The position numbers and the translations under genes are program-made. DNA of 64,000 nucleotides, taken from NCBI RefSeq assembly GCF_000744945.1, contig NZ_JQMX01000001.1, positions 62,001-126,000 on the forward strand. Direction: 5' to 3'. The DNA is from Carnobacterium maltaromaticum DSM 20342 (lineage in GTDB: Bacteria; Bacillota; Bacilli; Lactobacillales; Carnobacteriaceae). The notes beneath the pieces are model-generated. The model saw only the letters and a program-made list of their open reading frames with translations. It did not search any database and was not told where the DNA came from. Below, one piece after another: positions 7,927 to 16,220 of this stretch; position 1 is the stretch's first letter; each line of letters begins with the position of its first letter.

Positions 7927-8735
7927 GGTTCTGTTGCAAAGTTTTAAATCTACTATCAAATAAGGTAGAATAATAGAAAAAGATAGCAGGAGGAATGACG
8001 ATGAATCATTTTAAAGAAAAGCAATTTCAGCAGGATGTGATTATTGTAGCCGTGGGCTACTATCTTCGTTATAACCTTAGCTATCGTGAAGTTCAAGAAA
8101 TCTTATATGATCGTGGCATTAACGTTTCTCATACGACGATTTATCGTTGGGTGCAAGAATATGGCAAACTACTCTATCAAATTTGGAAAAAGAAAAATAA
8201 AAAATCCTTTTATTCATGGAAAATGGATGAAACGTACATCAAAATTGAAGGAAAATGGCATTATTTGTATCGAGCCATCGATGCAGATGGTTTAACCTTG
8301 GATATTTGGTTACGTAAAAAACGGGACACACAAGCAGCCTATGCTTTTCTTAAGCGGTTAGTGAAGCAGTTTGATGAACCGAAGGTTGTAGTCACAGATA
8401 AAGCCCCCTCTATTACAAGTGCCTTTAAGAAACTAAAAGAATACGGCTTTTATCAAGGGACAGAACATCGTACCATTAAATACCTGAATAATTTGATTGA
8501 ACAAGACCATCGTCCAGTAAAGAGACGCAATAAATTCTATCGAAGTTTACGCACTGCCTCACCCACGATTAAAGGCATGGAAGCCATTCGAGGATTATAT
8601 AAGAAAACCCGAAAAGAAGGCACTCTCTTCGGCTTTTCGGTGTCTACTGAAATCAAGGTATTAATGGGAATAACAGCCTAAATCATAGATACCGTAAGGG
8701 ATTTTATTCTTTATTTAAAACTTTGCAACAGAACC
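7927..8735 (+). mobile_element. Complete IS1216-like insertion sequence (IS6 family), 809 bp
   Basis: Ends GGTTCTGTTGCAAAGTTT at 7927-7944 and its complement at 8718-8735 enclose one transposase. The 809-base length matches what I recall for IS1216. Flanking octamers (GAATATAG left, CTTGTATG right) do not match, so no target duplication remains. Recombination between copies is likely. Confidence 0.95.
8001..8681 (+). CDS. IS6-family transposase (IS1216 type)
   Basis: A 226-residue DDE transposase starting MNHFKEKQFQQDVI behind GCAGGAGG; an in-frame ATG six bases upstream is closer to the ribosome site than usual. An N-terminal HTH (SYREVQEILYDRGINVSHTT) is followed by the catalytic core: Asp in WKMDETYIK, Asp in VVTDKAPS and Glu in NLIEQDHRPVKRR. 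Full length and undamaged, so probably active. It can act with the 6264 fragment only where a complete end is available. Confidence 0.95.
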   Translation: MNHFKEKQFQQDVIIVAVGYYLRYNLSYREVQEILYDRGINVSHTTIYRWVQEYGKLLYQIWKKKNKKSFYSWKMDETYIKIEGKWHYLYRAIDADGLTLDIWLRKKRDTQAAYAFLKRLVKQFDEPKVVVTDKAPSITSAFKKLKEYGFYQGTEHRTIKYLNNLIEQDHRPVKRRNKFYRSLRTASPTIKGMEAIRGLYKKTRKEGTLFGFSVSTEIKVLMGITA

Positions 8736-8828
8736 CTTGTATGTAATTGACTAAAACGTACAATTTTAGCTTTTAAATATGACCCTTATTTATGACCTGC
8801 TCTAATCTCACTATTCATCAGCATTCAA

Positions 8829-8869
8829 AAACCAGCTCACAACTTAACAGTTGTGAGCTGGTTTTTCGT
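8829..8869 (+). terminator. Strong intrinsic terminator
   Basis: ACCAGCTCACAAC / GTTGTGAGCTGGT arms (13 bases) around TTAACA, followed by TTTTCG. It isolates the copper part of the segment from the IS. The remainder of 8736-9063 shows no gene. Confidence 0.85.
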
Positions 8870-9063
8870 TTGTACCATAACTTGAAAGCACTTATATAAA
8901 TGAACATAGAATAAATTACGGCTTAATGAACAATAAATGCAAATGATTTTAATAATCTTAATAAGAAAAGAAGGGTGTTCAGAAAATGACCATTTTCTGT
9001 ACACTATGATTAAGCATTTAAATACAGAAAGACCCGATAGTTCAATATTCTATTACTAATATA

Positions 9064-9118
9064 TTGAATTAGTTAACTTTAAATGGCATAATATACCTAT
9101 TGCCCCTAAGGGGTATGT
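9064..9118 (+). promoter_or_regulatory. Promoter with CsoR-type operator
   Basis: TTGAAT (9064-9069) and CATAAT (9087-9092), spacing 17. Just downstream is the palindrome CCCCTAAGGGG (9103-9113) within TTGCCCCTAAGGGGTAT. This matches the G/C-tract dyads bound by CsoR/RcnR-family repressors, so the downstream repressor-MATE operon is probably self-regulated. Confidence 0.7.
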
Positions 9119-9136
9119 AGAAAAGGAGGAAATAAT

Positions 9137-9421
9137 ATGTCTCATAATAAAAACCATGAAATTGAAAATCTGGTTAAACGAATAAACAGAATTGAAGGTC
9201 AAGTTGGTGGCATTCGAAGAATGATTCAAGATGAAAAACCTTTTGAAGAAGTGATCATTCAATTAAATTCAACAAAATCTGCTATCCAAAAAATCAGCCA
9301 ACTATTGTTAGAAGCACATGCAGATCATATGTTTATGCATGCAGTTGGGGACTCTGCTCTTGAATCGGAAGAGCTTGCAAGCTTGCAAAAAGCTATCCAC
9401 CAATACAGCAAGTTACTTTAG
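9137..9421 (+). CDS. CsoR/RcnR/FrmR-family (DUF156) repressor lacking the metal-site cysteines
   Basis: A 94-residue all-helical repressor with the family signature VKRINRIEGQVGGIRRMI at the N-terminus. In copper-sensing CsoR the ligands are Cys-His-Cys. Here the first Cys position is Phe (EKPFEEV), the His is kept (LLEAHADHM) and the second Cys is Met; the protein has no cysteine at all. Cu(I) thiolate sensing, FrmR chemistry and RcnR-type Ni/Co sites are therefore all unlikely in their known form. It starts behind AAGGAGG with an operator just upstream, and the MATE gene follows after 8 bases. The inducer is unknown. Confidence 0.85.
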   Translation: MSHNKNHEIENLVKRINRIEGQVGGIRRMIQDEKPFEEVIIQLNSTKSAIQKISQLLLEAHADHMFMHAVGDSALESEELASLQKAIHQYSKLL

Positions 9422-9429
9422 GAGATACT

Positions 9430-10746
9430 ATGAAAAATCAAAAATCAAAAAAAATTATTGAACTTGCTTTACCTGCAACAATCGAAAATCTATTACAGAC
9501 CTTAGTCGGTTTTGTGGACACCTTAATGGTTGCTAAAATTGGGTTGGCTGCTGTTACAGCTGTTGGTGTAGCAAACTCCATTTTAAATGTATATTTAGCT
9601 GTTTTTATTGCTTTAAGTGTTGGAACATCTTCGCTTATCGCACAAAAATTGGGGAGCTTAAAAAAAGAGGATGCAAGAATAATTGCAAGACAATCTACTG
9701 TAATTGCTTGCGGAATGGGCCTCTTATTTGCAGCTGGAACACTCCTATTTGGTAAACAAATGTTACAGATGATGGGGGCAACAAATAACGTTCTAGACTA
9801 TTCACTACAATTTTTCTATGTAGTTGGTGGGGCCTCGATTTTTATTGCTTTGATGACTGTTTTTGGAAGCATATTAAGGGCCACTGGCGATACTAAAACA
9901 CCTATGAAGGTTAGCATTATTATAAATGTGTTAAATATTATACTGAATTATGTATTTATTTTTGGATTTTGTCCTATTCCAGCTTTAGGAGTCGTCGGGA
10001 CTGCGATTGGAACCACCTTATCACGATTCATTGGCACCATTCTTTTGTATAAGAAAATCCAACTTTCAGAGGTGCATTTTTCAATCCGTTCTTTGGCTAA
10101 TAAGTCGAATTACAGACCTTTAATTGAATTATCTATTCCAGCCACATTAGAGCGCATGGTTATGAGAATAGGACAAGTCGTTTACTTTGGATTAATTGTT
10201 GGAATTGGGTCTGTAACTTTTGCGGCGCACTCAATAGCAGGAAATATTGAAAGTTTTACTTATATGCCTGCCTATGGACTTGCAACAGCAGCAACTACCT
10301 TAGTGGGAATGTCTATTGGTTCTAAAAACTTTGAAGATGTGAAAGAATATGCTTATCAATCAACTAAAATTGGAGTAGCTGTGTTATCTATTTGTGGGGT
10401 TGGCTTGTTTTTTGGAGCTCCATTTTTTGCACAATTATTTACTACAAGTCCAGAAGCAATAAACCAAGTTGTCGTTGCATTAAGAATTGACGCATTCATT
10501 CAACCAGCTCTGGCGACGAGCTTGATTCTTACTGGTGCTCTTCAAGGCATGGGGGATACGAAAACCCCATTGTATAGTACGGCTTTTGGAATGTGGGTAA
10601 TCAGGATTATTGGAGTAATCGTTCTGGGTAAATGGTTATCAATGGGAATAGCAGGGATTTGGATTTCAATAGGAATTGATTTGTATTTAAGGTCTATTTT
10701 CTTAGCTTACAAATTTAGAATGAACTTAAATAAATTGAGTGGTTAA
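9430..10746 (+). CDS. MATE-family multidrug/toxin efflux transporter
   Basis: A 438-residue, 12-helix membrane protein made of two homologous halves. The first begins IELALPATIENLLQTLVGFV, the second near residue 230 with IELSIPATLERMVMRIGQVV. It also has the paired ATGDTKTP and GMGDTKTPLYSTA loops typical of MATE/DinF-type antiporters. It exports cationic compounds in exchange for Na+ or H+. The ribosome site TAGGAG overlaps the stop of the repressor gene, so the two form one operon under the CsoR-type operator. The substrate cannot be deduced; its place in a copper island suggests a stress-related compound. Confidence 0.9.
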   Translation: MKNQKSKKIIELALPATIENLLQTLVGFVDTLMVAKIGLAAVTAVGVANSILNVYLAVFIALSVGTSSLIAQKLGSLKKEDARIIARQSTVIACGMGLLFAAGTLLFGKQMLQMMGATNNVLDYSLQFFYVVGGASIFIALMTVFGSILRATGDTKTPMKVSIIINVLNIILNYVFIFGFCPIPALGVVGTAIGTTLSRFIGTILLYKKIQLSEVHFSIRSLANKSNYRPLIELSIPATLERMVMRIGQVVYFGLIVGIGSVTFAAHSIAGNIESFTYMPAYGLATAATTLVGMSIGSKNFEDVKEYAYQSTKIGVAVLSICGVGLFFGAPFFAQLFTTSPEAINQVVVALRIDAFIQPALATSLILTGALQGMGDTKTPLYSTAFGMWVIRIIGVIVLGKWLSMGIAGIWISIGIDLYLRSIFLAYKFRMNLNKLSG

Positions 10747-11164
10747 ATTTTCACTGATTTTACTCAGACAATTGTGTATGTTAAAAAAGTTAGAGGAATG
10801 TCATCTTTGAACTCCTTAAATATATGTCACATAAAATTATAAAACAATGCCGTTTATATTAAATATTTTATGAATATAATATATCATAAAAGTTGATTTG
10901 TAAGAATTAGTTTTTTTCAATTTTTTGAGATTTAAGGAGCTCAATAGAATTAAGATTCATAAAATTAAAATCTATGGTTTTTTCATTAAACAAATTAAAA
11001 TTAATTTAAGGAGGAATCAAATAACGGGAATTCAAAGTGAGATTTATCCAATATTTGAATTTTAGATAGTAAAGATGCATGCTAGGCTGCGGAGACGAAA
11101 TATTCGACTTTAATTCCATTGTAAGTTACACTATTTATAACAATTTCATTTAGGGGGAAAATAC
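10747..11164. other. Gene-free interval with an orphan ribosome site
   Basis: AT-rich with no terminator of note. AAGGAGG at 11008-11014 precedes a short frame (ACGGGAATTCAAAGTGAG..., stop at 11063-11065) that has no standard start codon, perhaps a decayed leader or gene start. A TGTAAGTTACA palindrome (11120-11130) lies upstream of the DUF1541 gene; it does not match the cop box. Confidence 0.4.
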
Positions 11165-11740
11165 ATGAAAAAAAAAGGTCTAATTGCCCTTGTTGTATTT
11201 AGTGGGCTATTATTTTTAGGGGCTTGTAGTCAAACAACAACAAAATCGACAGATAGTTCAGAAAAAAATACGATGAAAGAGTCGTCTTCAAGCGAAATGG
11301 GAAGTATGGAAGGGATGAATCATGAGGGGCAAACACCCTCAGCAATGGTTGTAGCAGTGAATCCAAAATATCCTGTAGGCACTTCAGTCATCATAACCGA
11401 GGGACATATGGATGGAATGATGGATGCTAAAGCAACAGTTACAGCTGCATACGATACGACCATTTATGAAATCACTTTTGATCCAACGAATGGTGGGGCA
11501 ACGGTTAAAAATCATAAATGGGTAGTACAAGAAGAATTGAAAGATAAAAAAAATGTAGCGAAAATTGGAGATTCAGTTATTTTAGAAGCAAATCATACTG
11601 TCGGCATGATGGGGGCTGAAGCAACTGTTGATGAAGCAATAACAGGAACTGTCTATGTCGTTGATTATGAAGCAACCGATGGTAGTGGAATGGTTAAAAA
11701 TCATATGTGGGTAACTGAGTCTGAATTAAAAACTAACTAA
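11165..11740 (+). CDS. YdhK-like lipoprotein with two DUF1541 repeats
   Basis: A 191-residue secreted lipoprotein: signal peptide and lipobox LFLGAC (Cys at about 21), then a Ser/Met/His-rich linker (SSEMGSMEGMNHEG). Two homologous DUF1541 repeats follow, about residues 60-120 (NPKYPVGTSVIITEGHMDGM ... KNHKWVVQEEL) and 125-190 (KIGDSVILEANHTVGMMGAE ... KNHMWVTESEL). The Met/His content and the copper neighbourhood suggest metal binding at the membrane outer face. It would be modified by the Lgt and possibly the Lit enzyme encoded nearby. Good ribosome site (AGGGGGAAAATAC before ATG). Exact role unknown. Confidence 0.85.
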   Translation: MKKKGLIALVVFSGLLFLGACSQTTTKSTDSSEKNTMKESSSSEMGSMEGMNHEGQTPSAMVVAVNPKYPVGTSVIITEGHMDGMMDAKATVTAAYDTTIYEITFDPTNGGATVKNHKWVVQEELKDKKNVAKIGDSVILEANHTVGMMGAEATVDEAITGTVYVVDYEATDGSGMVKNHMWVTESELKTN

Positions 11741-11745
11741 ATTGA

Positions 11746-11781
11746 AAAAAGAGGTCTCCATGATTCATGGGACCTCTTTTT
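11746..11781 (+). terminator. Intrinsic terminator after the DUF1541 gene
   Basis: AAAAAGAGGTC-CC / GGGACCTCTTTTT hairpin with a T run. From 11782 to 12061 I see no gene or clear element. Confidence 0.85.
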
Positions 11782-12061
11782 GGTGGGATAATCTAAATGC
11801 ATTGAATCTTTGAGAGGAGTACAATGATTTTCTAGCTCCTTAAATTAATGCCCATAAAGCAATGCATTTAAAACAAATGATACTATCTTTAGCTACGCAA
11901 CATCTAAAACTGTCTATCTCACTACTATTTTTGCAATTAAACTAAGAATAATATAGCAATTTTTCAAGCAACAGTGTAAGGAGTTAGTAGTTGATACTGT
12001 CCTTTGAAAAAATTAAATATATTACTTGTTTTTTTGGGTTTACTTTTAAGTTTATAGTTAT

Positions 12062-12295
12062 TTATTTCTCACTTTTAGAATTATATTGATTAGCCACATT
12101 TTGAATGGACGTATCATTATATTTGTCAATGACTGACCTGGCTTTTTGTAGGAGAACTTGCTTACCTACTATTATAAATTCAATTTCATCTCCATTTTCA
12201 ACATTAATTAATTGCTTTACTTTTAAAGGTATTGTTGAAATTGAACTGTTGCCAGACTGCCTAAGCTTATAAGTTTTTGTAAATTTTTCGTTCAT
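12062..12295 (-). CDS. AbrB/MazE-type DNA-binding protein (antitoxin-like)
   Basis: A protein of about 77 residues with a swapped-hairpin AbrB fold: TYKLRQSGNSSISTIPLKVK, then VENGDEIEFIIVGKQVLLQK. The start MNEKFTKTYK at 12295 is preferred because AAAGGA lies six bases before it; two upstream in-frame ATGs sit too close to or before the ribosome site. Family members are antitoxins or transition regulators. No toxin gene is adjacent: the next gene downstream is in another transcription unit and the upstream neighbour is CopB. An orphan antitoxin or a local regulator are both possible. Confidence 0.7.
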   Translation of the reverse strand: MNEKFTKTYKLRQSGNSSISTIPLKVKQLINVENGDEIEFIIVGKQVLLQKARSVIDKYNDTSIQNVANQYNSKSEK

Positions 12296-12347
12296 ATTCA
12301 TTCCTTTCAATATAAAAATCTACTTAAACAGACTTTATTACTATATA

Positions 12348-14381
12348 CTATTTTATCTTTAATAACATAGCATTTATTGCTACAATGACTGTGCTAAACG
12401 ACATGAATATAGCACCAATTGCCGGACTAAGAATGATACCTGCGAAGGAAAGTACCCCGGCAGCTAAAGGTATTGCAACAATGTTATAACCTGATCCCCA
12501 CCATAAGTTTTGTATCATTTTTCTTGAAGTATTTTTTGCAAGGGTTAAAAAATGAAGAATGTCAGATGGGTTACTTTTTACAAGAATCACATCTGCAGAA
12601 TCAATAGCTACATCTGTTCCAGCACCAATAGCTACGCCAATATCTGCTCTTACTAAACTAGGAGCATCATTAACACCATCCCCGACCATCATGACGATTA
12701 GACCTTTATTTTTATATTCTCTGACGATTTTTTCTTTGTCTTCCGGAAGGAGTTCCGCATGGACATCCTCGATGCCTAAATGATTAGCAACCACAGCTGC
12801 CGCTTGTCTATTATCTCCAGTTAACATCACTGGTTTAATACCTTGTTTTTTTAATGCTTCAATCATAGATTTAGCTTCTGGTTTAATTTGATCACCCTGC
12901 GCAACTATCCCAACATTCTTATTTTCAACTAAAAGAAAACTAACAGAGTTTCCTTTACTCGAAAGGTCGGAAAAGAGTTTTTTATCATAATCTAGGGCAT
13001 GTCTATTTAAATAAGCAACACTTACAATTTTGACATCTTTAGTTAAAATTGTTCCTTCAATTCCTGTACCTGCAATTGTTGTAATGTCGGTAGCCAGGGG
13101 TGTATTTAAGTTTAGTTCTTTAAGTTTTTTCAAAACACCAATTGAAAGTGGATGACTCGAGTTTTTTTCTAAAGAACCCATATATTCAAGAATTTCAGTA
13201 TCCGTATAGTCATCTGAAAATGATTTATAAGTAGATACTGAAAAGTTACCTTCAGTAAGAGTGCCTGTTTTGTCCATCATAATAACATCAACCTTTTTAG
13301 CTACTTCTAAGGCTTGTCTATTCTTAATTAGTAATCCATTTTGAGCTCCAAGCGAGGTGGAACGTGCTGTTACTAATGGAATAGCCAGTCCAAGTGCATG
13401 TGGACATGCAATAATCAGGACAGTAACCATTCGCTCTAAAGCAATATTCACATCACCAGTTAGGAGTATCCAGGTTGTAAAAGATAAAATCCCAACAATT
13501 AAAGCAACGTAAAATAGGAGTTTGGCTACCTTATCAGATAGCGATTCGACACTTGATTTTTCTTGTTGCGCACTACTTACTAAAGCCATTACTTGAGATA
13601 AATATCCTGATTCACCTGTTCCGGTAACTTTTATAGTAATTGTTCCAGAACCATTCACTGAACCACCAATAACTTTGTCATTTATATTTTTGGTAACGTC
13701 TTTTGCTTCACCAGTTACCATTGATTCATTGACGGTTGTTTTTCCAGAAATGAGTACTCCGTCAGTTGGGATTTTCTCACCAGCTTTTACCATCACTTTA
13801 TCTCCAACATTGACATCTTGTAAAGCAACTTCTTTTGTATTTCCAGTGGCATCAAGCACGCTTGCTGTCCCTGGTAATAATTCTGCCATTTTTTGTAATG
13901 CATTTCCAGCGTTGCTTATAGCATTCATTTCAATCCAATGCCCAAGTAACATGATAAGAATCAACGTTGCTAGTTCCCAAAAAAAATCCATTACATGAAC
14001 TTTATTTGTTAAAATATTATTTGCAATAAAAGCATACACGCTATAAATGTAAGCCACTGAAATACCTAATGAAATTAAGGTCATCATTGCTGGGCTTTTA
14101 GCTTCAAGCTCCATTTTAGCCCCTTTTAAAAAAGGCATTCCCCCATAGAAGTAAAGAATAGAGGCTAAAATAAGAACGACCCATTCAGAACCATTGAACT
14201 TAATTTGAAAAGGAAGTTTCCCCCCCATCATTGGTGAAAATAAGATAATTGGAATAGCTAAAAATAAAGAAACAAAAAATTTTTGTTTTAAATTCCCCAT
14301 GTGCATTGAATGATCCATAGTTCCTGTTCCATGTTTCATCTCGCTATGATTCATGTGGCTATGATTTGTTTTATCCCCCAT
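12348..14381 (-). CDS. copB: Copper-exporting P1B-type ATPase CopB (CPH type)
   Basis: The start is the ATG at 14381, preceded by GGAGGTAATTAAT; upstream in-frame codons run into the promoter. The protein has 677 residues. It opens with a His/Met-rich tail ([24 protein letters not shown]) in place of an HMA domain, followed by eight predicted helices. Membrane metal motif CPH ([13 protein letters not shown]), phosphorylation site [13 protein letters not shown] actuator loop and [10 protein letters not shown] hinge are all present. CPH-type (P1B-3) pumps such as enterococcal CopB export copper from the cytoplasm. Its promoter carries a cop box, so CopY control is expected. Intact. Confidence 0.95.
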   Translation of the reverse strand: MGDKTNHSHMNHSEMKHGTGTMDHSMHMGNLKQKFFVSLFLAIPIILFSPMMGGKLPFQIKFNGSEWVVLILASILYFYGGMPFLKGAKMELEAKSPAMMTLISLGISVAYIYSVYAFIANNILTNKVHVMDFFWELATLILIMLLGHWIEMNAISNAGNALQKMAELLPGTASVLDATGNTKEVALQDVNVGDKVMVKAGEKIPTDGVLISGKTTVNESMVTGEAKDVTKNINDKVIGGSVNGSGTITIKVTGTGESGYLSQVMALVSSAQQEKSSVESLSDKVAKLLFYVALIVGILSFTTWILLTGDVNIALERMVTVLIIACPHALGLAIPLVTARSTSLGAQNGLLIKNRQALEVAKKVDVIMMDKTGTLTEGNFSVSTYKSFSDDYTDTEILEYMGSLEKNSSHPLSIGVLKKLKELNLNTPLATDITTIAGTGIEGTILTKDVKIVSVAYLNRHALDYDKKLFSDLSSKGNSVSFLLVENKNVGIVAQGDQIKPEAKSMIEALKKQGIKPVMLTGDNRQAAAVVANHLGIEDVHAELLPEDKEKIVREYKNKGLIVMMVGDGVNDAPSLVRADIGVAIGAGTDVAIDSADVILVKSNPSDILHFLTLAKNTSRKMIQNLWWGSGYNIVAIPLAAGVLSFAGIILSPAIGAIFMSFSTVIVAINAMLLKIK

Positions 14382-14424
14382 ATTAATTACCTCCAGTATT
14401 GTTATAGTTGCATTTGATAAACAA

Positions 14425-14453
14425 AGTCTACAACTGTAAACGATTTTTGTCAA
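14425..14453 (-). promoter_or_regulatory. copB promoter with CopY operator (cop box)
   Basis: On the minus strand TTGACA (14448-14453) and TAGACT (14425-14430) are 17 bases apart. The palindrome TACAACTGTA (14429-14438), matching the KACANNTGTA cop box, overlaps the -10. Repression by CopY and release by Cu(I) is the expected logic. Confidence 0.85.
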
Positions 14454-14514
14454 GAAATTTATCTTTTAACCTAATCATTTATAGGAACCAGGAACAATCG
14501 AACATAGCTGTATT

Positions 14515-15711
14515 TTAATTTAAGAAATTCATAGGATCAAGCACATTTCCCATTCCCCCATATAAAGAGGTTCGAATTTCAAAATGTAAATGAGCCCCAA
14601 AAGAAATTCCAGTGTTCCCGACTTTTCCAATGATTTGTCCTTGTTGAACACTATCTCCAACAGAAACAAGTAGTTCAGATTGGTGACCATACAGAGAATA
14701 CATGCCATTGCTGTGCTTAATAATAGTTGCAATTCCATAACCAGAAACAGGCATACCATCATTCTGAGCAACAACAACCTCACCAGCCATAGATGCAGCA
14801 ATAGGCGTTCCTTCAGGAGCACTAAAATCCACACCTTTATGAAATCCATTTGCATCTAAGCCTTCTCTAGCACCAAAAGGTGAAGAAATAGGTGCCTGTA
14901 GTGGATAGATATAACCCGAGCTTCCAACAGTTAGTGAAGGTGCTGGAGGTTCCGGAGTCTCACTAGCAGAAGTCATATTCGTCAAATCAACACTAGTCTT
15001 AGCTATTACAGGTTTATTAGCGTTAGCTTCTAGTTGAATTTTTTCATTTTCCTGATTAGAAATAAGAATAATTTTTTCATCTTCTGCGGTAGCTTGTTGT
15101 TGTGCTAAAGTGACTATCTTAGCTTCTTTTAAATTTTTTTGATTTTCTAATTTAACTTGTACTTCTTGCAATTCAGAAATTAATTTTTTTTGATTTTTTT
15201 GATTCGCGCTTGTTTTATTTTCTTGTAATTCGATTTTTTCTTTATCTTTTTTTTGTTGCAGTACAATTTCTTTATTCGCAGAAATTAGTTTTGAAGATAC
15301 TTCTATTCGTCCAATAAAGTCAGTAAATGATTCTGAATTCAAAATGAAATTTGTATAAGTCGAAGCATTACCTTCAATTTGAATCGTTTGGAGTTGGGAA
15401 TTTAATTTTTCAGTTCTTTGAGTAATTTTATCTTGTAACTCATCGTTGCTTATTTTTAAAGTATTCATTTCAATTTGAATAAGTTTTATTTCCTCTAATA
15501 GTTGGTTACTTTTGTCTTCTTTTTTTTCGATTTCAGTAAGTAATTGCCCCAAGGCAACTTTCTCATTTTCAATTTCATTTTTTATAGAATTAATTTCTGT
15601 TGTGCTTTTGCTAATTTCTTCCTCATAATTTACTGCAAATGAAACTTGACTGTAAAATAAAGAGGATAAAGAAACAGAACCAATGATAATAGTTTTTAAA
15701 ATTTTTTTCAA
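14515..15711 (-). CDS. Secreted M23 peptidase with long coiled coil (CwlO/EnvC-like)
   Basis: A 398-residue exported protein, TTG start at 15711 behind TAGGAGG. Signal peptide about residues 1-26 (ends SQVSFA), long heptad-rich coiled coil about 28-235, low-complexity linker, then a C-terminal LytM/M23 domain. The zinc and catalytic motifs are intact: GFHKGVDFSAPEG (His and Asp) and GAHLHFEIRT (H-x-H). It should cleave peptidoglycan cross-links or activate another hydrolase. It is last in a minus-strand run with lgt and two small membrane proteins, which places wall remodelling inside the copper island. A link to copper is inferred from context only. Confidence 0.85.
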   Translation of the reverse strand: MKKILKTIIIGSVSLSSLFYSQVSFAVNYEEEISKSTTEINSIKNEIENEKVALGQLLTEIEKKEDKSNQLLEEIKLIQIEMNTLKISNDELQDKITQRTEKLNSQLQTIQIEGNASTYTNFILNSESFTDFIGRIEVSSKLISANKEIVLQQKKDKEKIELQENKTSANQKNQKKLISELQEVQVKLENQKNLKEAKIVTLAQQQATAEDEKIILISNQENEKIQLEANANKPVIAKTSVDLTNMTSASETPEPPAPSLTVGSSGYIYPLQAPISSPFGAREGLDANGFHKGVDFSAPEGTPIAASMAGEVVVAQNDGMPVSGYGIATIIKHSNGMYSLYGHQSELLVSVGDSVQQGQIIGKVGNTGISFGAHLHFEIRTSLYGGMGNVLDPMNFLN

Positions 15712-15731
15712 AATGAACCTCCTAGAAACAA

Positions 15732-15905
15732 TTAATTTAATTTAGATTTAATTTTTTGTAATTCTTCGCTTAATTTTTCATTATGCTGTTTAAGCTGATC
15801 AAATTCATCTTTAGAAACATTATCTTTATTTTTTCCTCCATGTGTCATTCCAGACATCATAAAAATCATCATAATTGGACACACTAACAGTAAAAGCCAT
15901 TGCAT
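15732..15905 (-). CDS. Small membrane protein (57 aa), paralogue of the next gene upstream
   Basis: ATG at 15905 behind CGGAGGATTTTT; stop at 15732-15734. One N-terminal helix (MQWLLLLVCPIMMIFMMSGM), a short Lys/Gly/His linker, then a charged amphipathic C-terminus (SKDEFDQLKQHNEKLSEELQ) with coiled-coil heptads. It shares CPIMM, the SKxxF motif and the coiled coil with the gene at 15927-16133. The Cys/Met face of the helix could bind Cu(I). It resembles DUF2933-type small proteins. Function unknown. Confidence 0.75.
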   Translation of the reverse strand: MQWLLLLVCPIMMIFMMSGMTHGGKNKDNVSKDEFDQLKQHNEKLSEELQKIKSKLN

Positions 15906-15926
15906 AAAAATCCTCCGTTCTTAATT

Positions 15927-16133
15927 TCATTTAATTTTTTGTTTTAATAAAGTTAACTCAGAATTCATTTTTTCATTTTGCTCTTTTAATGCTTCAAAAT
16001 CAGATTTTGAAATCCCGTTATGATTAGAGTGGTCATGGGATGAACTGTGACCATGTTTCCCATGCATAAAAAACATCATAATTGGACAAATTAATAGTAG
16101 TAAAAACGGTAAAATAGAGACAATTAAATTCAT
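15927..16133 (-). CDS. Small His-rich membrane protein (68 aa), DUF2933-like
   Basis: One transmembrane helix (VSILPFLLLLICPIMMFFMH), a His-rich loop (HGKHGHSSSHDHSNHN), and a coiled-coil tail (FEALKEQNEKMNSELTLLK). The His cluster and CPIMM motif suggest metal binding near the membrane surface. It lies between lgt (upstream, 87-base gap) and its 57-residue paralogue (21-base gap) on the same strand, so the two are co-transcribed and may pair through their coiled coils. GGAGG precedes the start. Family function unknown. Confidence 0.75.
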   Translation of the reverse strand: MNLIVSILPFLLLLICPIMMFFMHGKHGHSSSHDHSNHNGISKSDFEALKEQNEKMNSELTLLKQKIK

Positions 16134-16220
16134 ATAAATTCCTCCTTAAAAGTTTGTATTTCAATAAAGCCATTTAATTGCTTTATCTGTTTTTATATTC
16201 TGTTTAAATAGTAAATTTCC

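Noticed and set aside
11120..11130. TGTAAGTTACA upstream of the DUF1541 gene as a cop box
   Set aside because: The half-sites are in the opposite order (TGTA...TACA), which is not the CopY operator.
12062..12295. Complete toxin-antitoxin module
   Set aside because: Only the AbrB/MazE-like protein is visible; no toxin-type gene is adjacent on either strand.
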